From Typhlomys cinereus (Eukaryota > Chordata > Mammalia > Rodentia > Platacanthomyidae): a stretch of DNA of 64,000 bases. The notes below the pieces were generated by a model that saw only the letters and a program-made list of their open reading frames with translations, was not told the origin of the DNA and searched no databases. The position numbers were made by a program, and so were the translations under genes. Positions 1 through 11,930 of the stretch are shown piece by piece; position 1 is the first letter of the stretch, and the number at the start of each line of letters is the position of its first letter. Location of the stretch: contig JALPQD010000830.1 in the NCBI GenBank assembly GCA_023101885.1, forward strand, positions 434,001-498,000. The letters are read 5' to 3'.

Positions 1-317
1 AGATCTCCTGAGAATCTTGTACTTGTGCCTGGCCCATCCACTGCTTTGCAAACCCCATTCTTGCTCCTTTAGGTGTATTACTATGTCTCTCACACACAGT
101 TTTCCAAATCTGCCAAACACTCATGTTAACATTATGCTGTCTGTGTAATGAGACTTTTTACAAAGAGTTGACAAGATCTCCACACTCTCACCACGGGACC
201 ATCCAAGCATCAGATGATCTCCGGAGTCAGCAGCTAAAGGGAAAAAGGGGGAAAACATTGGCAAAATGCAGACTGCGCTGCTGGGGTCACTCATTTTCTT
301 TTTTTTTTAATTTTTTT

Positions 318-2709
318 TCCCGCTCATACAAACGTTAATAGGTACCCCTGTCTCCTCCCTCCCTCCACCCCTCCCTGGACCTCCCTGCTCCCTCCCACCT
401 TTTCCCCTTCCTTTCCCCCCTCCCTTCCTTTCTTCTAGTGCCCCCTCCCTCCATCTCTGAAGCATCCTTTAATGTGTGTCAAACTTTCCTCTGGGTCCTC
501 CTCTCTGATGAGGTGTAAGGACTCAGTGGCATTTCCTAGAACTCTTTCTTGTGTTTCCCTTAAGTATAAGAACACTATTGTGGCTGTTAATCCTTTGCTT
601 CTAAGGACCCTAGTGCCTTTAGTCCATGTTAGACTTTGAGGGGTCAATGATATGTTGGTCATTGCGCAGATCATGCAGAGTCCTATTATAATTGCTTTGG
701 CCCTAACTTGTATGGAGTATCTTGCATATCATGACTCCTCCCATCCTTGTGCTCTTACAATCTTACCGCCCCCTCTTCCGCAAATTTCCCTGAGCTTCAG
801 GATGGGGAGAGATTAGGCAGGCCTGATTCCAGGTGGTTAATATAGAGTCTCTGATGTTCTGAATTATGGCTTATTGATTTCTTTTTCAGTTTTGCTGCTC
901 CTGCAATGCCCTTGGCTCCATCCTGATGGGTATTGGATGTCACCTTCTGGCCAGAGATAAAAAGCTGTTAAAATAGAGTCTTATTATAGGAATAGATTCA
1001 AAGGTAGATGGAATAAGAGTAGGAGAATGCGGTGAGGGGTGGGTCAGTCTCCCATTGCAAAATGGTTACCTTCTATCTGCCAGACTCTATGCCCTCCCTT
1101 TCTGGTAAGATCATACCCCATCAGTTGCAAGTGACCAGGAAGGACAGTCTGTGAGCTTAACCAGATGTCTTATTACTTACTTGCAGTCTTTGATGGTGGC
1201 CTATTATCTCTGCTGTAGCATGATCCCCTCTCTCCTTGTTTCTGGTGGGGCCCTCCTTCCCCTTCTCTCCTGTTTATAATCTTTGCAATTACTGTAGGTA
1301 TTACAGAGATTTATCTTTGAGTGTGTCTCTAAGTGGGTTTGGTACTAGGATCCACCTATTAGGGAGTACATACGGTGCTTAATTTTCTGTGTCTGGGATA
1401 CTTCACTCAATATAATTGTTTCTAATTCCATCCATTTCCCAGCGAATTTCATTAATTCATCATTTTTGATGGCTGAGTAGTACTCCATTGTATAAATGTA
1501 CCACATTTTCCTTATCCACTCATCAACTGTTGGACATTTGGGTTGATTCCATGACTTTGCTATTGTAAACAGTGCTGCTATGAACATGGTCGTGCTTGTG
1601 CTATCAAGGTGAATTTTTGCTGTATGGGGGGTTATTCCCAAAAGTGGAATAGCTGGGTCATATGGCATTTCAATCTTTAACTTCTTTAAGAATCGCCAGA
1701 CAGCTCACCAGAGTGGCTGTATGAGCCTGCATTCCCACCAGCAATGTAGGAGAGTTCCCCTCTCTCCACATCCTCTCCAGCATTTGGTGTTATTTACATT
1801 GTGGATTTTTGCCATCCTGACCGGGGTGAGATGATATCTCAGGGAGGTTTTGATATGCATTTCCCTGATGGCTAAGGATGTGGAGCATTTTCTAAGATAT
1901 TTGTTAGGCATTTTGATTTCATCCTTAGTAAAGTTTCTTTTAAGTTCCAAGGCCCATTTTTTAATTGGGCCATTTGTTTCCTTGGTGTTTATTTTTCTAA
2001 ATTCTTTGTGCATTCTGGATAATAGAGCTCTATCAGATACATGGTTAGTGAAGATTTTCTCCCATTCTATGGGTTGCCTTTGTGCTCGAGTTACAATCTC
2101 TTTATCTGAACAGAAGCTCTTTAATTTCATAAGATCCCATCTGTTGAGTTTTGGTTGTATTGACTACACTATTAGATTTCTGATTAGGAATTGTTGGCCT
2201 AGTCCAATCAGCTCCAGGGAGTTCCCTACCCTTTCAACTAAGGTTTTTATAGTCTCTGGCTTTATATTGAGGTCCTCGATCCATTTGGAATTAAGTCTTG
2301 TACATGGTGACAAGTACGGGTCCAATTTTAATCTTCTGCATGTGGAGATCCAGTTTTGCCAGCACCACTTGTTGAAGATGCTGTTCTTTTTCCATTGGAT
2401 TTTTTGGGCCCCTTTGTCAAAGATCAAATGGCTGTAGTTGTGTGGGCTTATATTTGGGTATTCAACCCTTATCTATTGATCTGTGTGTCTATTTTGGAGC
2501 CAGTACCAGGCTGTTTTTATAACTATGGATTTGTAGTATAGACTAAGGTTTGGTATGATGATACCTCGAGTAGTGTTTTTGTTACTCAGGGTTTCTTTTG
2601 CTATCCTGGGTCTTTTGTGCCTCCATTTGAACGTTGAGATTGTTTGGTCAACTTCTTTAAAGAATTGCTTTGGGATTTTAATTGGTATAGCATGTCACTC
2701 ACTTTCTTA
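318..2709 (-). mobile_element. LINE-1, 5'-truncated, with degenerate ORF2 3' half and 3' UTR
   Basis: On the minus strand, three consecutive frames read as the C-terminal part of L1 ORF2. One piece is at about 2427-2164 (KWCWQNWISTC region), one at 2130-1705 (RYHLTPVRMAKI and CWRGCGERGTLLHCWWEC), and one at 1668-1345 (MPYDPAIPLLGI, AALFTIAKSWNQPKCP, YTMEYYSAIKNDE, ending SLIGGS). Frameshifts separate them, so the element is dead. The endonuclease and catalytic RT region are absent (5' truncation near 2709). About 1 kb of 3' UTR follows, ending in the signature 'aacgtttgtatgagcggg' (minus strand) and an A-rich tail at 300-318. The same 3' end recurs at other L1 copies in this window, which marks one L1 family. 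Confidence 0.93.
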
Positions 2710-2734
2710 AAAAAAAAAAAAAAAAAAAAAAAAG

Positions 2735-4300
2735 CAGTGTTGAGTCGTCTTTTCTGTCCCCCTGTCCACCACATGATGATCATTGTCTCTGATGCTCCTG
2801 GCATTACCAGGAGCCAAGGTCCACCTTCTTCCAATCTCCCCAAATCTAAGTTTCTTATAAATTAGTAGAGAACCAGTAGATCTGCAGTTCATAATGGCAC
2901 CCCCAGTCATGCTGCATGGTCCTCATCTGCAGTCCCCAGCCTGTCTCATTAGTGAAGTGACTGGGGTGGCTTCCTCCATAGCAGGAGGTGTGCTAGCAAT
3001 CACTCTTATCTCTGTCTTCTGTTTCCTTGTCCCCCTTGGTGAACTACTGCTCAGGCTTTAAAGTCTTCCAAGACTCACAAGCACAGCACTTAGCTTATTG
3101 TCAATACTTTCCTTGCACGTAATTTATACAGGGCTCATTCTTCTTTCATTCCTTTCCAAGTTTATATACCTTCTAACGCCAACCCAGAAGACTTCCCTCA
3201 CTTACTCTTCCCACGGGTTCCGAGATTTTTTAAAATCTCAGGCAGAGTTCTTTAACACAGATCTAACGTGCACTTCTTTTTTCTTTCGGCCACCCAGCCA
3301 TATGAAATGACAAGCCAACAAATTGACATCACCCTCTCTGTCTAGTTTGCTCTCTAGTCAGAGGCCAACACAGGGAATGCTAGCCATGTTTCTCTCTCCC
3401 ACTGTGATTCCTTCACACAAACAAGCTCCCTATGTACAACGACTTCAGTCTCAGACACATTTCTTACAACACACGGAAGTGGCCAGGCAACCTGTGTGAC
3501 TCCTGGCTGATACCCTTGTTCCTGGTATGTTACCCTCAAGGAATATAGTATTTGCTTAGACTGTCAGCTGTTTTTAAAGTTTGATGGGCCCCACTCATGA
3601 AACAGACATGCCACAGCACACCTCATGGAAGAGGACTGTCACCCTGGGATTCCCCCTCCCCCTGCAAAATCTTTACCTCCTGCTGTCTCAACTTTAGTTA
3701 CACAGCTCACTACCCATAGCCACGCCCATGCAGACAGCACCATAGAAAGAAGGCACACTGCCACACACCATGTGGAGAAAGGTGGCCATTTAGGGATTTC
3801 CACTGCAGATGCTTCACTCTTAGACTGTTTAATCTCAGTTTTTATCCATGGGAGGAGCTACACAGTCACTCCCCCTAACCCGTCTCGTTGTTCTAGCTAA
3901 TGGACCAATTCGTCAGGATTGCTTCCAGGAATTCATATTGAGCTTTCCCCTGTGAACACTGTTCCCTCACCCAGTCACAAGAGTTTGAGAAAGGTTAACC
4001 AACGGAGTCTGTGTTGGGTTTTCCCTGGTGAATGCTTTCTTCTGCCAACCACAAGATTACAAGCAAAGTTTCCCAACAGGAGTCTGGATTGGGCTTTTCC
4101 CCAAAGACACTCCTCCCTCTTGGAGTTCAGCTTCACTTGCGGGTCTTATGACCAACAGCAGGGGCCATGCAACTATTCCTTCCCAATTCATCTTTGGTTT
4201 AAACTCAAAGTCAAGACCTAGAATTAGGCATATTTTGAAAGATTAGTGAACCATCTAGAAAGAAAGGAGAGAAAAGAATGTAAAGTGGGCATTAATAGCT
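2735..4300. other. Intergenic stretch, no gene recognised
   Basis: A pure A run (2709-2733) is followed by about 1.5 kb of unique-looking sequence. The open frames are short, overlap on both strands and match no family I recognise. I see no splice-flanked exon or clear repeat here. Confidence 0.5.
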
Positions 4301-4307
4301 TCTTTTT

Positions 4308-4592
4308 AAAAAATTTTTTTGAATTTGTGTGTGTGTGACTGTGTGTGTCTGTGTGCATCAATGGACACTGTGTGTGCCTTTGGAGGCCCAATGTGACTTC
4401 AGGAATCATCCTGGATTATTCTACCTCCTCTTTGCTTTGCTCTGAGTTTCTCAGGCTTCAACTACCAAGGCCGTAAGTGCAGGTCGCCGCTATTTCTACA
4501 TGGAGTTTTTACCTGAGATCCGGGATCTGACTCAGGTCTTTCTGCTTCCTAGGCAGGGTCTTAAGCCCTGAGTCGTCTCTCCAGTCCAGCAT
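4308..4592 (-). mobile_element. B2-superfamily SINE
   Basis: Read on the minus strand, it starts with a tRNA-derived head (the complement of 'gagtcgtctctccagtcc'; the A box is the complement of 'cttaagccctga') and ends in a short TG/CA tail with an A-rich end at 4308-4320. It is moderately diverged from the younger copies in the window. Confidence 0.85.
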
Positions 4593-5217
4593 TAGTATTT
4601 TCATGATTGTGTTCTGTTTATAATATAAAAATAATCCTATATCAAAGTAACCATTTAAAAATAGTTATGTGACTTTCTCAGCTATGTATGGGAAAATGTC
4701 AATATGTGAAATTTCATAATCTTTTCTTCACTATTTTATAGAAATATTTTGTTGTTCTTTGAGAAGGTATATGTATATCCAGGATTACAATGTGTAAAAT
4801 GCAAGATGGATTAAAGGAAGTATAAGGAGTCTTCCTATTTGTGGTAAGAGAGTTTTATGAGAAGAACCTATGGCATTCTCTACCCTATTTCTGAGAATGA
4901 AGTAAACATTTAAACATATGTACAGTAATCCTTTCAAGCACAACATTCCTACACACAAGAGAGATTTGACAGAAAAATCTTCTATTTTACAAAGAAGAGA
5001 GTTGTGATATTGGATGTTATTTGTACACTTAATACAGAAATATGAGGTAGAACTTCAGAAGTGTGATTTGTTAATTCATAGGCATAAAAGATATACTCTG
5101 AAGTCACTGGTTTAAAATGTACATAAGCATACAAAGGCATGACTTTACCTTTATGTTGTTTTCTGTAAAAATATTTATGTCGATTCATCAATAGTGATAT
5201 TTTTAATGTCATTATAG

Positions 5218-5327
5218 ATGTTTGTAAAGTGGCTGCCCTAATCGACACCAATAGGGAGAATAACAGCATACATTTGGGACAAATTGGAATCACCTGCAGA
5301 AATATACCAAATGAAGAAATCATTAAA
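5218..5327 (+). CDS. Gene A: 110-nt linker exon between KRAB and zinc-finger exons
   Basis: The exon is bounded by an acceptor (tcattatag) and a strong donor (gtaagt). Only the frame entering with two leading bases is open, giving 36 codons (begins VCKVAALIDTNRE, ends NEEIIK) and leaving in phase 0. This phase matches the finger exon at 5849, whose first full codons are GCA GAA GTG. A second exon of the same length, phase and general sequence lies at 47109-47218, upstream of another finger exon, which strongly supports a real exon class. In KRAB-ZNF genes such exons join the KRAB-A exon to the finger array. No KRAB-A exon for this gene is visible upstream, so the gene begins outside the window. 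Confidence 0.72.
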
Positions 5328-5848
5328 GTAAGTAAAGCAGTTCATGTGAGGTCATTCTTAATTTCAAATATAAGCATGAAAAAGACATTGACAAAGAAAT
5401 GTTTCCTTAAGGAATCACCACATGGCAGAATCCACCACTTCTCTACATGAGTTTAAGATGCAGGGTAAAGAAATGACAAAGTTATCCCTCCAAACTCTTC
5501 AGCATCTTAGACTACAGAGCAGTTATCAAAATTCAGAAGGTTGTATTCAATATTTTCAACCTTCTAAATAAAGAGAATATTATAGAAACACAAACAAGTT
5601 TCACGTTGAAGAGGGTTCTAGTAAAATCAATGACTATTTGAAAGCCTTTGTTTAACATGTAGCTCTACATTGAATACAAAATATTAAATTTGTTTTATGT
5701 AAAAAAACATTTTTAAGGGCATGAACTTCAGTAAATAGTAACGTACACACAGAAATGTATGTAGTGGTTCTAGGAAATCTTTCATTATGGTAATATCAGG
5801 AAGAAGTGTCAAGGGAATAAGGAACCTAACAAATTCTTCTTTTTCAAG

Positions 5849-7468
5849 GCAGAAGTGAAGGTTCAGCAGAAAATCTTCAAAGAAACAAAGTCCTATCAAT
5901 CTGAAGCAAGTGTGGAAAGATTTTGCTGGAAGTTACACAACAGCAAGTATCTAACATTTCACACTCATGAGACATGTCACACCGACAACACACTGTCTGA
6001 ATACAGGAAAGCTTACTCACTCAAGCCAAACCTTTCTATATACCAGCAAACTCATACAGGTGAGAAGCCTTATGTCTGTAAAGAATGTGGGAAAACTTAC
6101 CCCTGCAAATCAAAGCTTTCTATACACCAGAGAACTCATACAGGGGAGAAGCCTTATGACTGTAAAGAATGCGGGAAGTCTTTCTACTGCAAGTCAGGCC
6201 TTACTGGACATCAAAAAATACATGTAGCTGAGAAGCCATATAGATGTTCAGAATGCATGAAAGGTTTCTATTTCAAGGCAAACCTTACTGTACATCAGAA
6301 AATCCATACAGGTGAGAAGCCCTATGAGTGTAAGGAATGTGCAAAATCTTACTCTTTCAAATGGAAACTCACTGTACATCAGCGAACTCATACAGGGGAG
6401 AAACCCTATGAATGTAAGGTGTGTATGAAAAGTTTCTACTTCAAGTCACAACTCACTGTGCACCAGAGAATTCATACAGGTGAGAAGCCCTATGAATGTA
6501 AGGAATGTGGGAAATATTTCTTCTACAAGTCACAACTCACTGTACATCAGGTAACTCATACAGGTGAAAAGCCCTATGAGTGTATGGAATGTGGAAAATC
6601 TTACTCTTGTAAGTCACAACTCACTGTACATCACAGAACTCATACAGGTGAGAGGCCCTATAAATGTAAGGAATGTGGGAAATCATTCTTCTATAGGTCA
6701 CAACTCTCTCAACATCAGAGAACGCATACAGGTGAAAAGCCTCATGAATGTAAGGAATGTGGAAAATGTTTCTCCTCCAAGGGAGAACTCACTCTACATA
6801 AGAGGACTCATTCAGGTGAGAAGCCCTATGAATGCAGGGAATGTGGGAAATCTTTCTCCACTAAGTCAAAACTCACTATACATCAAAGAAGTCATACAGG
6901 TGAGAGACCCTATAAATGTATGCAGTGTGATAAATCTTTCCCATCCAAGACACAGCTCACTTTACATCAGAGAACTCATACAGGTGAGAAGCCCTATGAA
7001 TGTAAACAATGTGGAAAAGCTTTCTCCTCAAGTTCAAAGCTCACCATACATCAAAGAACTCATTCAGGTGAGAAGCCTTATGAATGTAAGGACTGCATAA
7101 AAGGTTTCGCCTCCAAAGGAGAACTCACTCTACATCAGAGAAACCATACAGGCGAGAAGCCCTATAAATGTAAAGAATGCGAGAGATCTTTCTCTTCAAA
7201 GACACAACTCACTAGACATCAGAGAACACATACAGGTGAGAAGCCCTATGAATGCAAGGAATGTGGGAAATATTTCTCCTACAAGTCCAGCCTTTCTAAA
7301 CATCAGAGAACTCACACAAATGGGAAGTCTGAAAAATGTGAAAAAACATTCAACTGTAATTCACCCTTCATTGATTGTCAGAAAACACACAGAGATGAGA
7401 AGCCATTTGAATATAAGGAATTTACAACAGATTTCTACTGCAAGTCACAACTCACCATACATCAGTGA
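5849..7468 (+). CDS. Gene A: C2H2 zinc-finger protein, terminal finger exon
   Basis: A single open frame of about 540 codons runs from a splice acceptor (ttttcaag, 5841-5848) to TGA at 7466. Counting residues from the GTG codon at 5855, a spacer of about 70 residues holds one ruined finger. Then come 15 intact C2H2 fingers (about residues 72-487), each C-X2-C-X12-H-X3-H joined by TGEKP-type linkers. After these lie two broken fingers: one lacks its first Cys, the other has Tyr for Cys. The architecture is that of a KRAB-ZNF DNA-binding array in the nucleus, expected to act with an N-terminal KRAB via TRIM28. The helices are odd: position 6 is Ile, Leu or Val in 11 of 15 fingers, and position -1 is mostly Cys, Phe, Tyr or Ser. 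The stop interrupts a finger (CATCAG then TGA where neighbours have AGA), and decayed fingers continue downstream, so the C-terminus was shortened by mutation. It could be a working gene or a young pseudogene. The first ATG is not informative because translation should start in an upstream exon. Confidence 0.88.
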   Translation, partial: AEVKVQQKIFKETKSYQSEASVERFCWKLHNSKYLTFHTHETCHTDNTLSEYRKAYSLKPNLSIYQQTHTGEKPYVCKECGKTYPCKSKLSIHQRTHTGEKPYDCKECGKSFYCKSGLTGHQKIHVAEKPYRCSECMKGFYFKANLTVHQKIHTGEKPYECKECAKSYSFKWKLTVHQRTHTGEKPYECKVCMKSFYFKSQLTVHQRIHTGEKPYECKECGKYFFYKSQLTVHQVTHTGEKPYECMECGKSYSCKSQLTVHHRTHTGERPYKCKECGKSFFYRSQLSQHQRTHTGEKPHECKECGKCFSSKGELTLHKRTHSGEKPYECRECGKSFSTKSKLTIHQRSHTGERPYKCMQCDKSFPSKTQLTLHQRTHTGEKPYECKQCGKAFSSSSKLTIHQRTHSGEKPYECKDCIKGFASKGELTLHQRNHTGEKPYKCKECERSFSSKTQLTRHQRTHTGEKPYECKECGKYFSYKSSLSKHQRTHTNGKSEKCEKTFNCNSPFIDCQKTHRDEKPFEYKEFTTDFYCKSQLTIHQ

Positions 7469-8065
7469 ACTCATACAGGTGAGAAGCCCTAGAGTGGGAG
7501 ATCTTTCTCCTCCAAGTTAATACTAGTTACATCATAGAACATGCAGAGGAGAAGCCCTGTGAATGTAGGGATTTTATGAGTTCTTACTACTGCAAGTCTG
7601 CCCTCACTGACCGTCAGAAACTTGTGGAAATAAGAAGGTCTGTGAGTATTGTGAATGTGGGAAATTTTTCTTCAATTAAAAGTAATTGTATAGCAGAGAA
7701 CTTGTACAGGAGAAAGTCCTCTGGAATGTGAGGAGTGTAGAAAACCTTTGTGTTCTTAGTCCAGGCTAACTGTATAGATAATTCAGTCTCATGAAAGTAA
7801 GGAATGCATGAAAGATGTGTATTCCAACGGACAACTCACTGTGCATGATTGAACTCACACATGTGAGAATGTAAGAAAGTGTAAAAGCATTCCACCTCAA
7901 GTCACAGCTCATTATAATTGACAGTACATGTAAATGTGGGATCTTTGGAATGTAAAAATTATATGCAGTGTTATAATACAGGATATAACTCACTGTATAT
8001 CAATAAATCTCAAACACAGAAAGCCTTATTGAATATAGAGACTGCATAAATGATTTCTCTTCAAG
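7469..8065 (+). pseudogene. Fossil zinc fingers downstream of gene A stop (3' UTR)
   Basis: After the TGA the sequence still reads as finger repeats with stops and indels. 'ctcatacaggtgagaagccctag' follows directly, and further linker-like motifs ('gaagccctgtgaatgtaggg', 'tgtgaatgtgggaaatttttc', 'ggaatgcatgaaagatgtg') recur about every 84 nt to about 8060. The ancestral array therefore had at least five more fingers. Confidence 0.78.
8002..8007 (+). terminator. Candidate poly(A) signal for gene A
   Basis: An AATAAA (within 'caataaatctc') is the first canonical poly(A) signal after the gene A stop, about 535 nt downstream. Processing here is inferred, not shown. Confidence 0.35.
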
Positions 8066-8254
8066 TTTATAACTCATTACAAGTGCAAAGCTTGAGACTA
8101 TAATGGAAGAAGGAAAGTTCTCCATGCAAATCAGTATCCATGAGCCATAAATTGATAAAACATGAATGCAAAGAATGGTGTTCAAGGATACCCTGATCAA
8201 CTGAGCAGGACACCACATGGAAAAATACAGGAATAGAAAATGAGTCATTTGTAA

Positions 8255-8555
8255 TTTTATTTTTCTTGAGTGTGTGTGGGAGGTGCTGTTGTATACCTGT
8301 GTGAGGATGTATGTATGTGTGCAGAAAAAGGCACTGTGTGTCCCTGTGGAGGGCCAAAGGTGACTTTGAGATTCACTCTGGATTACTCTACACTCTTACT
8401 GCTTCCCCTGGGTTTTCCTAGGTTCTACCCACCAGGGTCAGAAATGCAGGCCACTGCCATTTCCGTCTGGCGTTTTTATATGAGATCAGTTATCCTGACT
8501 CAGGTCCTTCTGCTTGCGAGGCAGAGTCTTAACCCCTGTGCCATCTCTCTAGCCT
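8255..8555 (-). mobile_element. B2-superfamily SINE
   Basis: Full-length element in reverse orientation: T-rich/TG tail at the left (8255-8330), body with 'gggccaaaggtgac', and head complement 'cttaacccctgtgccatctctctagcc' at 8529-8555. Confidence 0.85.
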
Positions 8556-9599
8556 CCCCCTCCCTCATTTTTTCATTCAAGAATCTGGCTTCATTCTGCT
8601 CATATCTTGGGAACAGGAGTGACGTTGAATTAAAAGAAAAAAATGGTTGTTGGCAGAAGAAATTTAGGACAGATCATTCAAGTTGGTGCTGATACATCAG
8701 CTGTGTATTTCCAAGAGATTAGCATCACTGAATTAGAACTTTCTCAGCCACACCGGAACAAAATTCACTTCAAAAGGGAGAGTTTAAATTCAAACAAAGA
8801 CTGCTGTAGACAGCTTTGCTCCTTGAAAGCAGCTGCTTAAGAAAGCATTTTCCAGGGTCTATGTCAAGGACAGAGACAGCCACACTTCACACAATCCAAG
8901 CTGGCAAGAGCACTTGACAGTGTCTCCTTGTGGTACTTGTTTTAGAGAAATGAAAAATACAAGATTTAGGATCCATGGGGTCCTCTTCCACAGTTTCAAA
9001 GAACAGCCATTCAGGCAAAAGGTAGGAACACTTATGAGAGCTAATCTGCAGTCAGTAGGGCTGGACCCATACCGCTGTTTGAAGCAAAGTAGTAGGACTG
9101 AGTCAGATAGACACAAAGAGTGTAATACATCCACATATTCTGATCCTATCATTAATTCTCTCAGCCAATGGTCTGCAGCATCCTTCTCCTTTAATGATGG
9201 ATCACAGGGCTCTATCTGCCATGAAGGACTATTTGGTACATGAAGGTCAGACACATGAGTCGATTGATGATGAGGGGCATCAGGAATCAGCTAGTGGAGA
9301 CAGGAGTAGGGACGGAGGGATGGAGGTTTTTTATTTGTTGTTGTCAGATGATAGACTGACTTGGATAGCCACAATTGACATTCATGCAGTGGGGGAATTG
9401 TCTGACAAAGTCACAGCTCACTGTACGTGAGTGAGATAGCTGGGAATGCTCTTGCATCTTCAGCCCAGCTCTACATGTCAGTACTTGCAAAATAACTGCC
9501 TTGGTTGCTGTCAATTCTCCATGGGCTTCCATGTATATGGCTGACTTGGTGAGACCCTTGATCACGACTCTACGTGTTGTTACTTGACTTGTGTATCTG

Positions 9600-11510
9600 T
9601 CCTATCATAATATCCATCCACCAGGGCTGCAGTTTGGAGCAGGCCTCAAAAAGCTCAATGCCAGACTGTAATTTTACATCAATGCCAGCAGCTCTGGCTA
9701 TTTTCCATCCTAATGACGACATGGACCCAGTGAGCAGTCTCTAGTGGTGCCTGTACTTGGATAAGGGCATCAGCTTCCTGATTTCCAGGAGGACTCAATG
9801 TGTTATGAACTGCCTCATGAAAAACTACCAGGAATCTTACTTCTTGGTGAGCGCTATTATATATTTCTTTTCATATCTGTTGTCTTCACAGTGGCTAAAC
9901 TGATACCTGTCAGTTTTCTTTTTCCTATTGGGCTATCCATAAAGTCAGGCCTCTAAAAGCAGTCCAACTGCTAGTACAGATTGTCATTAAGGCAAGTCTC
10001 ATTAATGACTGCCATTTATACTGCTCTAACTTGAGTACTGGCTGCTTTTCCCTTTTCTTTTCTCCAGTCCTGCTTGGTACTACTGCCATCTATGTACCAA
10101 GCATCTACAAGGATGGGCAAAGTGCCTTCCAATACAGTGGAACAGTGGGCCCAGGACAGCCCACCTAGCATTGGCGACAGGACTTGCAGAAACCACATCT
10201 TGCTAGTGTAAATATGCACACCACCTCTGCAGGGTTTGATTCTACTGGCGCCCCACAAGAAGGTTTTGTCAGAAGGCCTTCAACTCAACCCTTCATGGGG
10301 ATATGCTGTCTTTACCGTTACAATGATGGGAATGGTGAGGGCTTCTACCTTCTGCAATGCTTTATTTTTTATTTATTTATTTTTTCCACTCATACAAACT
10401 TAATAGGTACCCAGGTTGCCTCCCTCCCTCCACACCTCCCTGGATCCCCTTGCTCCCTCCCCTTTTCCTTTTCCTTCCCCCCACTCCCTTTCTCCCAGTG
10501 CCCCCTTCCCCACCATCCCTGGAGCATCCTTTAGTGTACATGTCAAACTTCCCTCAGGGTCCTCTTCTCTGATGAGGTGTAAGGACTCAGTGGCACTGCC
10601 TAGAGTACTTTTTTTTGTTCCCCTTTAGTATGGGAACATTATTATGGCTGTTAATCCCTTGCCTCTAAGAATCCTAGTGCCTGTGATCCATGCTGGACTT
10701 TGGGGGGGTCAATGATATGTCTGTCATTGCACAGGGCATGCAAAGTCCTATTATGATTACTTCAGCCCTAACTTGTGTGGATTATCTTGCATATCATTGC
10801 TCCTCCCCATCTTTAGGCTCTTAAAATCTTACCGCCCTCTCTTCCCCAAATTTCCCTGATACCTGCTGCAATGCTTTATATATGGCTGCTCTGATGCTCA
10901 ATACGGAGCTTCTGTCCTTTTCCATGACTGAGAGCAAAGCCCTATTGGGACCATTGGCTCAGGTCACCTTTGCCATGGGGCCTAAACATAGGCCTGTGAA
11001 CTTCTGGTGGCTTCCAACAAGAATGGGCAATGGAGCACATAGCTGTCAGCTTGAACTCCATCCTAGGGCTCATGAGAGCCACAAAAGCATTACCCCAGTC
11101 CTGGCACCCCAGTTGAACTACCTTCTTTAATTCACCTGTCCTATCAGATCCCATCAGTCCAGTAAGCCAGACATCAAACACAGCCTTCGATTCCCATTCT
11201 ATTGGCTTCCATTCACTAACTTTCATAGTGATGTCAATCAGTGCTAACCATGTGTTCCTATTGGCCCCCATGAGTCTGTCCATCAGGGACTGGATCCTCT
11301 CATATTGTCGCATTATCCCAGGTTATGCAGGCTTTCCAGGAGAGATGGGGGGTTGTGCTACTTGATTTTTCTGCCTCCATAGCCCTCAGCCCATCTGCCC
11401 ACCCATCCCATGACTTGCATTGCTTACCTAAAGGTCTTTCCCAATTCCAGTAATTTGGGTGCTGAGTGTTCCCCAACCCCGTTAGCATGTCAAACCACAG
11501 ATTTTCCCCT
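9600..11510 (-). pseudogene. Endogenous retrovirus pol remnant (RNase H region), split by L1
   Basis: On the minus strand the short frame at 10258-10016 contains WYIDGSS followed by a basic stretch, as at the start of a retroviral RNase H domain. Further along, at about 9790-9690, a motif reading GNQEADAL matches the end of RNase H (the AD of the last catalytic Asp region). Stops and frameshifts separate the pieces. The minus-strand frames at 11488-11300 and 11313-10942 are probably part of the same element, but I cannot assign them to a domain. A 5'-truncated L1 (10366-10865) interrupts the copy. No flanking LTR pair is recognised, and coding capacity is lost. Confidence 0.6.
10366..10865 (-). 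mobile_element. LINE-1 3' end, 5'-truncated, with 14-bp target-site duplication
   Basis: Only the last ~500 bp of the L1 3' UTR are present. The minus-strand end ('cctattaagtttgtatgagtgg') and A tail are at the left. The flanks 'ctgcaatgctttat' at 10352-10365 and 10866-10879 are a perfect 14-bp duplication, the mark of target-primed reverse transcription. It sits inside the retroviral pol remnant. Confidence 0.93.
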
Positions 11511-11609
11511 TTGCTCTATCAAAGATCAGGCTTGGGATATCCCCTGTCATTTCTACCGTGTTCTCTTCCTCAGTTGCTGACTCTTCCTGAGTTCCAAGTT
11601 TTGGGGGTT

Positions 11610-11835
11610 TTTTTTTAGTAATTTTTTTATTTATTCAATTGTGCGTGTGTGCGCGTGTATGTGTGTGTGTGTGTGTGTGTGCGTGTGTGTGTGTGCGTGT
11701 AGAACCACAGGCGATTTCGGGAACTACCATGGACCGCCTCCACCTCCTCCTTGTTTACTTACTCTGCCCCAGGATTCACAGGCTCTGCCCTACCAGGACC
11801 AGAAGCGCAGGCCGCCCCTACTTCTGCCCAAATTA
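11610..11835 (-). mobile_element. B2-superfamily SINE (partial), fused to a plus-strand SINE tail
   Basis: The reverse element begins at the A/T-rich tail 'tttatttattcaattgtg' plus (TG)n and reads into the body to about 11830. The sequence then switches to the tail end of a forward SINE ('ggacctccacagacatatg' to 'aaataaaatattttaaaag', about 11838-11925). The head is missing, so this is a tail-to-tail chimera. Confidence 0.75.
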
Positions 11836-11930
11836 CCCTTTGGACCTCCACAGACATATGTAATGCTTTCAGATACACACAGACACACACATGCACGCAA
11901 AATAAAATATTTTAAAAGTAAATAAAATCT

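Noticed and set aside
1850..2437. Plus-strand 195-aa frame across the L1
   Set aside because: It is antisense to the L1 ORF2 fragments, which have clear family motifs on the minus strand.
6564..7100. 178-aa second-frame ORF in the gene A finger exon
   Set aside because: Frame-shifted shadow of the repeated finger coding sequence (repeating N-V-x-N-x-S-L-Y-I pattern).
8859..9254. 131-aa minus-strand and 109-aa plus-strand frames
   Set aside because: They overlap each other on opposite strands and show no recognisable motif. They could be part of the neighbouring ERV, but I cannot support it.
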